Source of the DNA: Pseudomonadota bacterium
GTDB taxonomy: Bacteria > Pseudomonadota > Gammaproteobacteria > Steroidobacterales > Steroidobacteraceae
Direction: 5' to 3'
NCBI GenBank assembly: GCA_018241525.1
Contig: JAFEDR010000011.1
Location: forward strand, 558,001 to 622,000
DNA length: 64,000 bases
The position numbers and the translations under genes are program-made. The notes beneath the pieces are model-generated. The model searched no databases, was not told where the DNA came from, and saw only the letters and a program-made list of their open reading frames with translations. This document shows positions 52,369-61,199 of the stretch, piece after piece; positions within the stretch are counted from its first letter, which is position 1; every line of letters begins with the position of its first letter.

Positions 52369-52743
52369 TCAGCGGATCACGCGCCAGCAGATCGGATAGC
52401 GGTAGTAGACGCCCTCCGACGAGCGCACCGTGGCGATGATCGTCATGACGAAGTGGTAGGCGACGACCAGCCCCGCCACCAGCAGCGGCAGGATCAGCAG
52501 CCACAGCGCGAGGCACGCCATGATCGCGAGCATCGTCGTGATCTGGAAGTTCAGGGTCTCGCGGCCCTGATCGGCGACGAACGGCATCTCGTCGCGCTTC
52601 AGCAGCCAGATCACCAGCGGCGCGACGAAGCCGCCGATGGCCGTGCAGTACATCAGCATCGCGCTCAGGTGGCAGAACATCGCCCACTGGCGCTCCTCGC
52701 GACTCGGCTGCAGTTCCACGCCCGTCCCGGTATCGGCCTGCAT
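52369..52743 (-). CDS. DUF4870 small membrane protein
   Basis: 124 residues from ATG at 52743 with GGGAG upstream. Conserved DUF4870/Tic20-like layout: REERQWAMFCHLSAM at the start, GGFVAPLVIWLLKRDEMPFVADQGRETLNFQ, then two further hydrophobic helices to YHFVMTIIATV. Three transmembrane helices in all. Function unknown; common in Proteobacteria. Twenty-five bases after the start of this gene's upstream neighbour's stop, likely cotranscribed with the phosphotransferase gene. Confidence 0.85.
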   Translation of the reverse strand: MQADTGTGVELQPSREERQWAMFCHLSAMLMYCTAIGGFVAPLVIWLLKRDEMPFVADQGRETLNFQITTMLAIMACLALWLLILPLLVAGLVVAYHFVMTIIATVRSSEGVYYRYPICWRVIR

Positions 52744-52768
52744 CGCAGTTCTCCCCTGGGTCAATCCA

Positions 52769-53827
52769 TCAGTCGGCGCCCGTGCGCTGCGCGCGTTCCC
52801 AGCCCATCTCGGCCAGCAGCCGCGCGCCGCGGCCGAACTCGAGCGCGTTCGCCGCCGCGGCGGTGCCGAGCTCGGCGCGCTTGCGAATTCCCTGCACGAT
52901 CGCCGCCATCCGGAAGAAGTTGTACGCGAGGTAGTAGTCCCAGTGGCCGGCGACCCGGCGGCCGGTGCGGGCGGCATAGGCGGCGACGTGCTCGGCCTCG
53001 CTCGGCAGGCCGAGCGCGGCGAGGTCGACCCCCGCGAGCCCGCGGTGCCGGCCGGGCGGGAAATGGAACACGCAGCAGTGGTAGGAGAAGTCCGCGAGCG
53101 GCGAGCCCAGCGTCGACAGCTCCCAGTCGAGCACGCCGACCACGCGCGGCTCGCGTGCATCGATCACGAGGTTGTCGAGGCGGAAGTCGCCGTGCACCAG
53201 CGTCGTCTCCTCGTCCGGCGGCAGGCGCGTCGGCAGCCATTCGATGAGCCGGTCCATCGCCTCGATCGCCTCGGTCTCGCTGGCCCGGTACTGCTTCGAC
53301 CAGCGGGCGATCTGCCGCGCGAGGTAGTCGCCGGGCTTGCCGTAGTCGCCGAGGCCCAGCCGGGCGTAGTCGAGCGAGTGCAGCCGCGCGAGCACCCGGT
53401 TCATGTCGTCGAACAGCGCGCGCCGCGCGCCGGCCGCGAGCTCGGGCAGGCGCGGGTCCTGGAACACCCGGCCCGCGACGAAATCCATCACGTAGAAGGC
53501 GCGGCCGATGACCTCCTCGTCGGTGCACAGCACGTGCACGCGCGGCACCGGCACGCCGGAGTCGGCCAGCGCGCCGAGCACGCGGTACTCCCGCTCGATC
53601 TGGTGCGCCGACGGCAGCAGCTCGGCGCTGCGGCCCGGCTTGGTGCGCAGCGCGTAGTGCCGGCCACCGGCACGCAGCCGGAAGGTCGGGTTGGACTGCC
53701 CGCCGCCGAGCGCCTCGACGGCAAGGTCGCCGGCGCCGCCGGGCAGGCGCCCGCCGAGGTACGCCGCGAGGCGCCCCGCGTCGGGCAGGCTCGCCGCGCT
53801 GCCCACGCGCTGCACCGCATCGCTCAT
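52769..53827 (-). CDS. Aminoglycoside phosphotransferase-like (ACAD10/11 type) kinase-fold protein
   Basis: 352 residues from ATG at 53827, with GGAGG eight bases upstream. APH/choline-kinase fold: GGGQSNPTFRLRAGGRHYALRTKP for nucleotide and Lys, Brenner catalytic loop TLVHGDFRLDNLVID, and metal-binding GVLDWELSTLGSPLADF. This arrangement matches the phosphotransferase module often paired with acyl-CoA dehydrogenases (ACAD10/11), proposed to phosphorylate hydroxyacyl-CoA. No acyl-CoA dehydrogenase gene is next to it here. Substrate therefore unknown; antibiotic resistance is unlikely. Confidence 0.88.
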   Translation of the reverse strand: MSDAVQRVGSAASLPDAGRLAAYLGGRLPGGAGDLAVEALGGGQSNPTFRLRAGGRHYALRTKPGRSAELLPSAHQIEREYRVLGALADSGVPVPRVHVLCTDEEVIGRAFYVMDFVAGRVFQDPRLPELAAGARRALFDDMNRVLARLHSLDYARLGLGDYGKPGDYLARQIARWSKQYRASETEAIEAMDRLIEWLPTRLPPDEETTLVHGDFRLDNLVIDAREPRVVGVLDWELSTLGSPLADFSYHCCVFHFPPGRHRGLAGVDLAALGLPSEAEHVAAYAARTGRRVAGHWDYYLAYNFFRMAAIVQGIRKRAELGTAAAANALEFGRGARLLAEMGWERAQRTGAD

Positions 53828-53887
53828 GGACCGATCCTCCCACGGCACATTGCCCTGTCGCCCGCGGGGCGACAAGGGCACGCACTC

Positions 53888-53893
53888 TATAAT
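53888..53893 (+). promoter_or_regulatory. TATAAT -10 box of the ABC exporter gene
   Basis: A consensus TATAAT 38 bases upstream of the TTG start, in the gap after the divergent phosphotransferase gene. No good -35 hexamer at 16-18 bases; it may depend on an activator or on the preceding TCTATA context. Confidence 0.5.
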
Positions 53894-53931
53894 GCGGCAG
53901 GACGCCCGCCGCCCGCGTCGAGGAGCCCCCG

Positions 53932-55785
53932 TTGAACCTGCACGAGCTGCTGCGCCAGGCGGCGCGGCCGGCCGCCACCCCGGCCGGCCGCGCCGCGAGC
54001 GTGTTCCGCTACCTGCGGCACGCGCTGTCGCTGGCCTGGACCACCAACCGGGCGCTGACCGTGCTGCTCGCGCTGCTGACGGTCGCGGCCGGCGCGCTGC
54101 CGGCCGGCGTCGCCTGGGTCGGCGCGCAGATCGTCGATGCGGTCGTCAGCGCGAGCCGCACCCACGCGACGCTCGGCCAGGCCGACTACCGGACCGCGCT
54201 CGGCTTCGTGGCGCTCGAGGCTGCGCTGGTCGCACTGATGGCGGCCGCGCAGCGCGGCCTGTCGACCTGCCAGTCGCTGCTGCGCGCCCAGCTCGGCCAG
54301 CGCGTCAACGTGATGATCCTCGAGAAGGCGCTGACGCTCGAGCTCGTGAACTTCGAGGACTCGGAGTTCTACGACAAGCTGACGCGCGCGCGCCGCGAGG
54401 CCTCGACCCGGCCGCTGTCGATGGTGATGCGCACCTTCGGGCTGGTGCAGAACGGGATCTCGCTGGTCAGCTACGGCGCGATCCTGGTGCGCTTCTCGCC
54501 GCTCGCCGTCGCGATCCTCGCGCTCGCCGGGCTGCCGTCGTTCTTCGCCGAGGCAAAGTTCTCGGGCGACGCTTTCCGCCTGTTCCGCTGGCGCTCTCCC
54601 GAGACCCGCATGCAGATGTACCTCGAGACGGTGCTGGCCCGCGAGGACCACGCCAAGGAGGTCAAGCTCTTCGGGCTCGGCCCCCTGCTGCTGCGCCGCT
54701 ACGAGGAGATCTACCGGCGGCTGTATCGCGAGGACCGCGCGCTGACGCTGCGGCGCGACCTGTGGGGCTTCGGCCTCGGCCTGGTGGCGACGCTCAGCCT
54801 GTACGGCGCCTACGGCTGGATCGCCGTCGGCGCGATCCGCGGTGCGATCACGCTCGGCCAGATGACGATGTATCTCGCCCTGTTCCGGCTCGGCCAGACC
54901 GCGCTGTCCTCGGCGCTCGCGGCCGTGGGCGGCCTTTACGAGGACAATCTCTATCTTTCGAACCTGTACGAGTACCTCGAGCAGCCCGTGCCGCCGCCGC
55001 GCGGCGCGATCTCCCGCGGCCCGCGGCCCGGCGACGGCATCCGCTTCGAGCGCGTCTCGTTCCAGTACCCCGGCGCCGAGCGGCCGGCGCTCGAGGACAT
55101 CGACCTCGCCATCCGGCCCGGCGAGAGCCTGGCGCTGGTCGGCGAGAACGGCTCCGGCAAGACCACGCTGATCAAGCTGCTGACGCGGCTGTACCGGCCG
55201 ACATCCGGCCGGATCCTGTTCGAGGGCCAGGACCTCGAGGAGTGGGACGAGGCGGTGCTGCGCGAGCGCATCGGCGTGATCTTCCAGGACTTCGCCCGCT
55301 ATCAGCTCAAGGTCGGCGAAAACGTCGGTGCCGGCGATGTCGCGCAGTTCGAGGACCGCGCCCGCTGGACCGAGGCCGCGACCCAGGGCCTCGCCGACCC
55401 GTTCATCCGCGAACTGCCGGCCGGCTACGACACCCAGCTCGGCAAGTGGTTCAAGGACGGCCGCGAGCTGTCCGGCGGCCAGTGGCAGAAGATCGCGCTC
55501 AGCCGCGCGTTCATGCGCGACCGCGCCGACGTGCTCGTGCTCGACGAGCCGACGGCGGCGATGGACGCCGCGGCCGAGGCGGAGGTCTTCGAGCATTTCC
55601 GCCAGCTGACCCGGGGCCGGATCACGATCCTGATCTCGCATCGCTTCTCGACGGTGCGCATGGCCGACCAGATCGCGGTGCTGGAGGGCGGCCGGATCGT
55701 CGAGCACGGTTCGCACGACGAGCTGATGCGGCTCGACGGCCGCTACGCGCGGCTGTTCGCGCTGCAGGCCCGCGGTTACCGCTGA
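53932..55785 (+). CDS. ABC exporter half-transporter (membrane domain fused to ATPase)
   Basis: 617 residues from TTG at 53932, preceded by GAGGAG. Membrane domain about 30-350 with roughly six hydrophobic helices; FEDSEFYDKLTRARREASTRP is a typical intracellular loop. The ATPase domain (about 375-610) has Walker A LVGENGSGKTTL, Q-loop VIFQDFARYQLKVGENV, signature LSGGQWQKIALSRA, Walker B VLVLDEPTAAMD and H-loop ISHRFSTV. This loop set is like the uncharacterised McjD/MsbA-related half-transporters; it should homodimerise. Substrate unknown. The gene is divergent from the phosphotransferase gene. Confidence 0.92.
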   Translation: MNLHELLRQAARPAATPAGRAASVFRYLRHALSLAWTTNRALTVLLALLTVAAGALPAGVAWVGAQIVDAVVSASRTHATLGQADYRTALGFVALEAALVALMAAAQRGLSTCQSLLRAQLGQRVNVMILEKALTLELVNFEDSEFYDKLTRARREASTRPLSMVMRTFGLVQNGISLVSYGAILVRFSPLAVAILALAGLPSFFAEAKFSGDAFRLFRWRSPETRMQMYLETVLAREDHAKEVKLFGLGPLLLRRYEEIYRRLYREDRALTLRRDLWGFGLGLVATLSLYGAYGWIAVGAIRGAITLGQMTMYLALFRLGQTALSSALAAVGGLYEDNLYLSNLYEYLEQPVPPPRGAISRGPRPGDGIRFERVSFQYPGAERPALEDIDLAIRPGESLALVGENGSGKTTLIKLLTRLYRPTSGRILFEGQDLEEWDEAVLRERIGVIFQDFARYQLKVGENVGAGDVAQFEDRARWTEAATQGLADPFIRELPAGYDTQLGKWFKDGRELSGGQWQKIALSRAFMRDRADVLVLDEPTAAMDAAAEAEVFEHFRQLTRGRITILISHRFSTVRMADQIAVLEGGRIVEHGSHDELMRLDGRYARLFALQARGYR

Positions 55786-55800
55786 GGGCGCGGCGCCTCC

Positions 55801-55806
55801 TATAAT
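55801..55806 (+). promoter_or_regulatory. TATAAT -10 box of cysB
   Basis: Consensus TATAAT 22 bases upstream of the cysB ATG and 15 bases past the ABC gene stop; no clear -35 box. A start near 55813 would give a short leader. Confidence 0.5.
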
Positions 55807-55828
55807 CGCGGCACCCGGAACCCCGCCC

Positions 55829-56803
55829 ATGAAGCTCCACCAGCTCCGCTACCTGGCGGCCGTCGTGCAGAACGGCCTCAACATCACCACCGCCGCGCGC
55901 AAGCTGCACACCTCGCAGCCCGGGGTCAGCAAGCAGCTGAAGCTGCTGGAGGACGAGCTGGGCTTCCCGCTCTTCGAGCGGGACGGACGGCAGCTGACCG
56001 GCGTCACGGCCGCGGGCCAGCAGGTGGTGGACCGGGCGCTGCGGATCCTCGAGGAAGTGCAGAACATCCGGCGCCTGTCGTCGGACCTCAAGGACGACCG
56101 CAGCGGCTCGCTGTCGATCGGCACGACCCACACTCAGGCGCGCTACGTGCTGCCGCCGATCGTGCAGCGCTTTCGCGCCGGCTACGCCGACGTCGACCTG
56201 CACCTGCACCAGGGCGCGACCGAGCAGATCGCCGAGCTCGCCAAGCTCGACCGGGTCGACTTCGCGATCGCGACCGGCGGCGGCGAGCTGTTCCCGGGGC
56301 TCGTGCTGCTGCCCTGCTACCGCTGGCACCGGCGCGTGGTGGTGCCGCGCGAGCATCCGCTCGCGCGCGAGCGCAACGTCACCCTCGAGGCGCTCGCGCG
56401 CCACCCGATCGTCACCTACACCTTCAGCTTCAGCGGCCGGTCGTCGCTGCCGGCGCTGTTCGAGAGCGCCGGCCTCAAGCTCAAGGTCGCGCTGACCGCG
56501 AGCGACGCGGACGTCATCAAGACCTACGTGCGCCTCGGCCTCGGCGTCGGGATCCTGGCGAGCATGGCGCTCGACCCGGTCGCCGATGGCGACCTCGCGG
56601 TGCTGGACGCCTCGCACCTGTTCGCGCCGCACCTGACGTGGATCGGCTTTCGCCGCGGCCGGCTGCTGCGCGGCTACATGTACGAATTCCTGAAGGCCTT
56701 CGCCCCGCACCTGAACCGGCGGCTGGTCGACCAGGCGATCCGCGCCGGGACGAGCGCCGAGCTCGAGCGGCTGTTCGAGGGCATCGAGTTGCCGGAGCGG
56801 TAG
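55829..56803 (+). CDS. cysB: LysR-type regulator CysB
   Basis: 324 residues, the usual CysB length, from ATG at 55829. N-terminal winged helix-turn-helix MKLHQLRYLAAVVQNGLNITTAARKLHTSQPGVSKQLK (positions 1-38, shown as landmarks), then an inducer-binding domain with SLSIGTTHTQARYVLPP, ATGGGELFPGLVLLPCY and YTFSFSGRSSLPALFE. CysB activates sulfate-assimilation and cysteine genes with N-acetylserine as inducer; cysK at 33924 is a possible target. CysB and its paralogue Cbl are close; the window offers no second copy to distinguish them. Confidence 0.93.
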   Translation: MKLHQLRYLAAVVQNGLNITTAARKLHTSQPGVSKQLKLLEDELGFPLFERDGRQLTGVTAAGQQVVDRALRILEEVQNIRRLSSDLKDDRSGSLSIGTTHTQARYVLPPIVQRFRAGYADVDLHLHQGATEQIAELAKLDRVDFAIATGGGELFPGLVLLPCYRWHRRVVVPREHPLARERNVTLEALARHPIVTYTFSFSGRSSLPALFESAGLKLKVALTASDADVIKTYVRLGLGVGILASMALDPVADGDLAVLDASHLFAPHLTWIGFRRGRLLRGYMYEFLKAFAPHLNRRLVDQAIRAGTSAELERLFEGIELPER

Positions 56804-56840
56804 CCGCTCGCGGCGGGACGAGGTAGACCGGAGTCTCACC

Positions 56841-57374
56841 ATGCTGGAAATCAAGGAACTGAAGTCCCCGCCGTCGCTGGAGCTCTTCAGCGAGCTCGTG
56901 GAGCTGCTGCAGGACGCGGTGCAGGGCGGCGCCTCGGTCGGCTGGCTGACGCCACCGAGCACCAAGGAGGCGCGCAACTACTGGAGCGAGGTGCTCGAGG
57001 CGGTCGGGCGCGGCGAGCGACTGCTGCTGGTCGCCACCGACAACCACGTCTGCGCCGGGGCCGTGCAGGTGGCGATGGTGCACAAGCCGAACGCCCGGCA
57101 CCGCGGCGAGGTGCAGAAGCTCGTGGTCCACTCGCAGTACCGGCGCCGCGGCGTCGGCCGGACCCTGCTCGCGGCAGCCGACAAGGCCGCGGCGGCCCGC
57201 GGCCTCGGGCTGCTGGTGCTCGACGTGCGCAGCGACACCGGCACCGAGGCATTCCTGAAGCGTTGCGGCTACGAGTTCGCCGGCAGCATCCCGGGCTTCG
57301 TGCAGGTGGCGGGCGGCGGCTTCGAGCCGACCTCGATCTTCTACCGGCGCCTCGCCGCGGGCGCCCGGGCGTAG
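56841..57374 (+). CDS. GNAT-family N-acetyltransferase
   Basis: 177 residues from ATG at 56841. GNAT fold with acetyl-CoA pyrophosphate loop VVHSQYRRRGVGRTLLAAADK, central strands LLLVATDNHVCAGAVQVAMV and LGLLVLDVRSDTGTEAFLKRCGYE. The C-terminal EPTSIFYRRL strand completes the sheet. Substrate unknown. It is 37 bases after cysB and nine bases before yajQ. Confidence 0.88.
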   Translation: MLEIKELKSPPSLELFSELVELLQDAVQGGASVGWLTPPSTKEARNYWSEVLEAVGRGERLLLVATDNHVCAGAVQVAMVHKPNARHRGEVQKLVVHSQYRRRGVGRTLLAAADKAAAARGLGLLVLDVRSDTGTEAFLKRCGYEFAGSIPGFVQVAGGGFEPTSIFYRRLAAGARA

Positions 57375-57382
57375 GGGGGGCC

Positions 57383-57865
57383 ATGCCGTCGTTCGACGTC
57401 GTCTCGGAACTCAACCATCACGAGGTGGAGAACGCGGTCGACCAGGCGAGCCGCGAGCTCGACAGCCGCTTCGACTTCAAGGGCACCGACGCGAAGTTCG
57501 TGCGCCAGGGCAACGAGGTCGCGCTCGAGGCGCCGGCCGACTTCCAGCTGAAGCAGATGCTGGACATCCTGAAGTTGAAGCTCACCAAGCGCGGCATCGA
57601 CCTCGTCTGCCTCGAGATCAAGGATCCGGAAGTGAACCTGGCGAAGGCGCGGCAGGCGGTCGTGCTGCGCGAGGGCATCGACGCCGACGCCGCCCGGAAG
57701 ATCCAGCGCGCCATCAAGGACTCGAAGCTCAAGGTGCAGGCCGCGATCCAGGGCGACAAGGTGCGCGTGACCGGCAAGAGCCGCGACGAGCTGCAGGTCG
57801 CGATCGCGCTGCTGCGGCAGCAGAAGCTCGAGGTCGCGCTGCAGTTCAACAACTTCCGCGACTGA
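57383..57865 (+). CDS. yajQ: YajQ-family nucleotide-binding protein
   Basis: 160 residues from ATG at 57383. Full family signature: MPSFDVVSELNHHEVENAVDQ at the start, SRFDFKGTDAK, IDLVCLEIKDPEV, KDSKLKVQAAIQGDKVRVTGKSRDELQ (positions about 112-139), and the end QFNNFRD. Two tandem RRM-like domains. Some homologues bind cyclic di-GMP (Xanthomonas XC_3703) and act with LysR regulators; whether that applies here is untested. Confidence 0.96.
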   Translation: MPSFDVVSELNHHEVENAVDQASRELDSRFDFKGTDAKFVRQGNEVALEAPADFQLKQMLDILKLKLTKRGIDLVCLEIKDPEVNLAKARQAVVLREGIDADAARKIQRAIKDSKLKVQAAIQGDKVRVTGKSRDELQVAIALLRQQKLEVALQFNNFRD

Positions 57866-57905
57866 GCGCACCGGCCGCACCCGTCCCGGGCGCCGGAATC
57901 CCCGC

Positions 57906-59444
57906 ATGACACGACCGACGGCGGACGCGGCTGGCGAGCCGCCCTTCAGCGACGAGGAGCTCGCGGCGTGCGTGCGGGTGCTGCGCGCCATCGAGGCCGA
58001 CCGCGGCGTGCTCGCCGGCCTTGGCGCCGAGCAGCGACGCGAGCTGCTGATGCTCGCCGGCCTCGTGGCGCGCCCCGAGCGCCACCACCTGGTGCGGCTC
58101 GCCAAGGCCTTCCGCCGCGCCGACCGCCAGGCCGCGCAGGCGCGCGACCGCGAGGCGATCGAGCGCGCCGGGCTGCGGGTGCAGCGCCGCGCGGCCGAGT
58201 ACGCGCCGCTCTGGCTCGCGCCGCCGACCGAGGGCGCGCCGGCGGCGCCGGAGCTCGGGCGTGAGCGCGCCTGCTACGTCTGCAAGCAGCCGTTCCGGAC
58301 GGTGCACCGCTACTACGACTCGATGTGCGGCGACTGCGGCGAGTTCAACTACCGCAAGCGCGAGCAGAGCGCGCCGCTCGACGGCCGGGTCGCGGTCGTC
58401 ACCGGGGCGCGCGTCAAGATCGGCTTCCAGGCCTCGCTGAAGCTGCTGCGGGCGGGTGCACGCGTGATCGCGACCACGCGCTTCCCGGTCGACGCCACGG
58501 CGCGCTACGCGCGGGAGGCGGACTTCGAGTCGTTCCGCGCGCGATTGCAGGTGCACGGCCTCGACCTGCGGCACGCGCCCAGCGTCGAGCTCTTCGCCCG
58601 CTACCTCGGGGAGCGGCTGCCGCGGCTCGACTACATCATCAACAACGCCTGCCAGACGGTGCGCCGGCCCGCCGGCTTCTTCCGCCACCTGCTCGAGCCG
58701 GAGGCGATGCCGCTCGAGGCGCTGCCCGCCGCGCAGCGCGGCGTGCTCGCGGGACACGCGGAGCTCGTGCGGGCGCTCGCGGCGCCGCACGCCGCGGGCG
58801 GTGCGCTCGCGAGCCTCGCGGCGCCGCCGCCCGGCGAGGGTCTCGCGCACAGTGCGTCGCTGTCGCAGCGCCGCTACCTCGACGAGGATTTCGCCGGCGG
58901 CGAGGCGCTCTTCCCCGCCGGTCGCTTCGACGAGGATCGCCAGCAGGTCGACCTGCGCGCGGTCAACAGCTGGCGGCTGCGGCTGCACGAGGTCGAGACC
59001 CCGGAGCTCCTCGAGGTGCACCTCGTGAACGCGATCGCGCCGTTCATCCTGAACGGCCGGCTGCGGCCGCTGATGCAGCGCACGGTCGGACGCCACAAGC
59101 ACATCGTCAACGTGAGCGCCGTGGAAGGGCAGTTCTACCGCACCACCAAGACCGTCAACCACCCGCACACCAACATGGCCAAGGCGGCGCTCAACATGAT
59201 GACGCGCACGAGCGCGCCCGACTTCCATCGCGACGGCATCCACATGAACGCCGTCGACACCGGCTGGGTGACCGACGAGGATCCGGCCGTGCACGCCGCC
59301 CGCAAGGCCGAGCTCGGCTTCGCGCCGCCGCTCGACATCATCGACGGGGCGGCGCGCATCGTCGATCCGATCTTCAGCGGCGAGCTGAGTGGCGAGCACG
59401 TCTGGGGCCAGTTCCTGAAGGACTATCGACCCGCGCCCTGGTAG
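57906..59444 (+). CDS. Zinc-finger SDR-family protein with missing catalytic Tyr
   Basis: 512 residues from ATG at 57906. A helical N-terminal part (about 15-105) leads to a four-Cys zinc finger, CYVCKQPF and CGDCGEF (Cys123, 126, 141, 144), then a Rossmann domain with VVTGARVKIGFQAS (167-173), DYIINNAC (about 242-249), catalytic-Ser segment VNVSAVEGQF (Ser404) and HTNMAKAAL (Lys426). The YxxxK Tyr position holds Thr422. A 90-residue insertion (about 255-355) splits the fold. The gene follows yajQ by 40 bases; the same zinc-finger SDR architecture is known in other bacteria and plants. Redox activity is uncertain; an NAD(P)-binding or structural role is possible. Confidence 0.85.
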   Translation: MTRPTADAAGEPPFSDEELAACVRVLRAIEADRGVLAGLGAEQRRELLMLAGLVARPERHHLVRLAKAFRRADRQAAQARDREAIERAGLRVQRRAAEYAPLWLAPPTEGAPAAPELGRERACYVCKQPFRTVHRYYDSMCGDCGEFNYRKREQSAPLDGRVAVVTGARVKIGFQASLKLLRAGARVIATTRFPVDATARYAREADFESFRARLQVHGLDLRHAPSVELFARYLGERLPRLDYIINNACQTVRRPAGFFRHLLEPEAMPLEALPAAQRGVLAGHAELVRALAAPHAAGGALASLAAPPPGEGLAHSASLSQRRYLDEDFAGGEALFPAGRFDEDRQQVDLRAVNSWRLRLHEVETPELLEVHLVNAIAPFILNGRLRPLMQRTVGRHKHIVNVSAVEGQFYRTTKTVNHPHTNMAKAALNMMTRTSAPDFHRDGIHMNAVDTGWVTDEDPAVHAARKAELGFAPPLDIIDGAARIVDPIFSGELSGEHVWGQFLKDYRPAPW

Positions 59445-59522
59445 CAGGGCCCGCGATTGACCGCCCCCGGCGGCCGCGGCGAGACTCGCGCGCGGGCCCG
59501 GGACCGGGCGGGGGTGGACGGC

Positions 59523-60485
59523 ATGCGGGCGGTATTTCTCGACCTCGGATCGGTCTCGATGGCCGGCGATCTCGACCTCGGGCGGCTGCGGGCGGCGCTG
59601 CCCGCGCTCGAGGTGCACGAGGAGACCACCGACGCCGAGGTCGACGCACGCCTCGCGGGCGCCGCGATCGTGCTCTGCAACCGTCCGCGCATCAGCCGCG
59701 CCCGGATCGAGGCCAACGCGGCGCTGCGGCTGGTCGCACTCACCGCGACCGGCACCAACAACGTCGACCTCGAGGCCGCGCGCGAGCGCGGCGTCGCGGT
59801 CTGCAACATCGCCGACTACTGCACCGCGTCGGTCGTGCAGCACGTGTTCGCCACGCTGCTCGCACTCACGCACCGGCTGCGCGAGTACGACCGCGACCTC
59901 AAGGCGGGTGGCTGGGCGCCGGGCCGAGACGCGCCGTCGTACCCGATCCGCGAGCTCGCCGGGCGCACGCTCGGGATCGTGGGCTTCGGCACGCTCGGCC
60001 GCGGCGTCGCGCGCCTGGCCGAGGCCTTCGGGATGCGCGTGCGGGTCGCGGCGCGCCCCGGCGAAGCCGCCTCGGCCGGGCGCGTGCCGCTCGCCGAACT
60101 GCTGCCCGAGGTCGACGTGCTGACGCTGCATTGCCCGGTGACGCCCGCGACCCGCGGGATGATCGGCCCGCGCGAGCTCGCGGCGATGCGCCCGGACGCC
60201 GTGCTGATCAACGCCGCCCGGGGCGCGCTCGTCGACGCCCCGGCGCTCGCCGCAGCGCTGCGGGCCGGGCGACTCGGCGGGGCGGCGGTCGATGTCTTCG
60301 ACGAGGAGCCGCCGGCGCCCGGCCACCCGCTGCTCGCGCCGGACCTCGTGCGCCTGATCGTGACGCCGCACACCGCCTGGGCCGCGCGCGAGGCACGGCA
60401 ACGGGCGGTGGACGAACTCGCGGAGAACGTCGCGGCATTCCTGCGGGGGGAGCGGCGCAACCGTGTCGACGGACTCGGAAACTGA
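59523..60485 (+). CDS. D-isomer 2-hydroxyacid dehydrogenase (HprA-like)
   Basis: 320 residues from ATG at 59523, chosen over an upstream start because the fold begins at MRAVFLDLG and a GGTGGA lies just before it. Substrate domain, then a Rossmann domain with LGIVGFGTLGRGVARL (NAD), Arg in NAARGALVD, Glu in VFDEEPP, and His in TPHTAW as catalytic residues. Dehydrogenases of this group reduce hydroxypyruvate or glyoxylate using NADH (HprA-like). Substrate not certain. It is 78 bases downstream of the SDR gene and 50 before tetR. Confidence 0.9.
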   Translation: MRAVFLDLGSVSMAGDLDLGRLRAALPALEVHEETTDAEVDARLAGAAIVLCNRPRISRARIEANAALRLVALTATGTNNVDLEAARERGVAVCNIADYCTASVVQHVFATLLALTHRLREYDRDLKAGGWAPGRDAPSYPIRELAGRTLGIVGFGTLGRGVARLAEAFGMRVRVAARPGEAASAGRVPLAELLPEVDVLTLHCPVTPATRGMIGPRELAAMRPDAVLINAARGALVDAPALAAALRAGRLGGAAVDVFDEEPPAPGHPLLAPDLVRLIVTPHTAWAAREARQRAVDELAENVAAFLRGERRNRVDGLGN

Positions 60486-60499
60486 ACGTTTGTACAACT

Positions 60500-60529
60500 A
60501 TTGACACAGTGTCAATGATCGACTAGGAT
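60500..60529 (+). promoter_or_regulatory. tetR promoter with embedded palindromic operator
   Basis: ATTGACACAGTGTCAAT at 60500-60516 is an exact 8+1+8 palindrome. Its TTGACA is also the -35 box, followed after 17 bases by TAGGAT (60524-60529), so repressor binding would block RNA polymerase directly. The -10 box ends six bases before the tetR ATG. Confidence 0.8.
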
Positions 60530-60535
60530 CTTCGC

Positions 60536-61183
60536 ATGTCATACATCCGCGAGCGCCGGGTCGAGGAGAAGGAGCGCCGCCGCGCCGAGATCGTCGATGC
60601 GGCGGAGCAGCTCTATGCCGACAAGGGCTGGGACTCGGTCACGATGGAGCAGGTGGCGAAGCGCGCCCGGCTGTCGCGAGCGCTCTTGTACGTGTACTTC
60701 CGCGATCGCGACGAGCTGCAGTTCGCGATCGGCGAGCGCGCGCTCAGCGTGCTGACGGCGCGCTTCCAGGAGGCCGCCGGCCGCCACCCGCGCGGGCTCG
60801 ACCAGGTCGAGGCGATCGGCCGTGCCTACATGGCGTACGCCCACGAATTTCCCCACTATTTCGACGTCTGCGCGCGCTTCCAGGCGCATTCGGTCGACCC
60901 TGACGCCGGCTCCAACGAGGGTGCCTGCGCGGTCGCCGGCGACCAGGCGATCGGCGTCGTCGTCGCGGCGATCCGCACCGGCATCGCCGACGGCAGCATC
61001 CGCGCCGACATCGGCGACCCGGTGATGTACGCGGTCACGCTGTGGGCGTTCACGCACGGCGTGATCCAGCTGGCGATGGCGAAAGGCAACGACCTGGCGC
61101 GCTTTGGCATCGCGACGCCGAAGCTCAGCGAATACGCGCTGTCGCTGCTGCGCTCGCTCGGGGCCGCCGGCCCGGCCGGCTGA
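60536..61183 (+). CDS. TetR-family repressor of the adjacent efflux operon
   Basis: 215 residues from ATG at 60536. The N-terminal helix-turn-helix covers about 15-62: RAEIVDAAEQLYADKGWDSV, TMEQVAKRARLSRALLYVYF. The ligand domain follows with ALAFTHGVIQ-like helix residues near 175 (VTLWAFTHGVIQLAM). Cytosolic dimer. It probably represses itself and the tolC operon through the palindrome at 60500 and the related site at 61200. The inducer is unknown but is probably a pump substrate. Confidence 0.92.
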   Translation: MSYIRERRVEEKERRRAEIVDAAEQLYADKGWDSVTMEQVAKRARLSRALLYVYFRDRDELQFAIGERALSVLTARFQEAAGRHPRGLDQVEAIGRAYMAYAHEFPHYFDVCARFQAHSVDPDAGSNEGACAVAGDQAIGVVVAAIRTGIADGSIRADIGDPVMYAVTLWAFTHGVIQLAMAKGNDLARFGIATPKLSEYALSLLRSLGAAGPAG

Positions 61184-61191
61184 TTTTTTTT
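61166..61191 (+). terminator. Intrinsic terminator overlapping the tetR stop
   Basis: GCCGG and CCGGC (61166-61180) form a stem within the last tetR codons, followed by TGA and eight T (61184-61191). It separates tetR from tolC transcripts, or allows partial read-through. Confidence 0.75.
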
Positions 61192-61199
61192 GTCATGGA

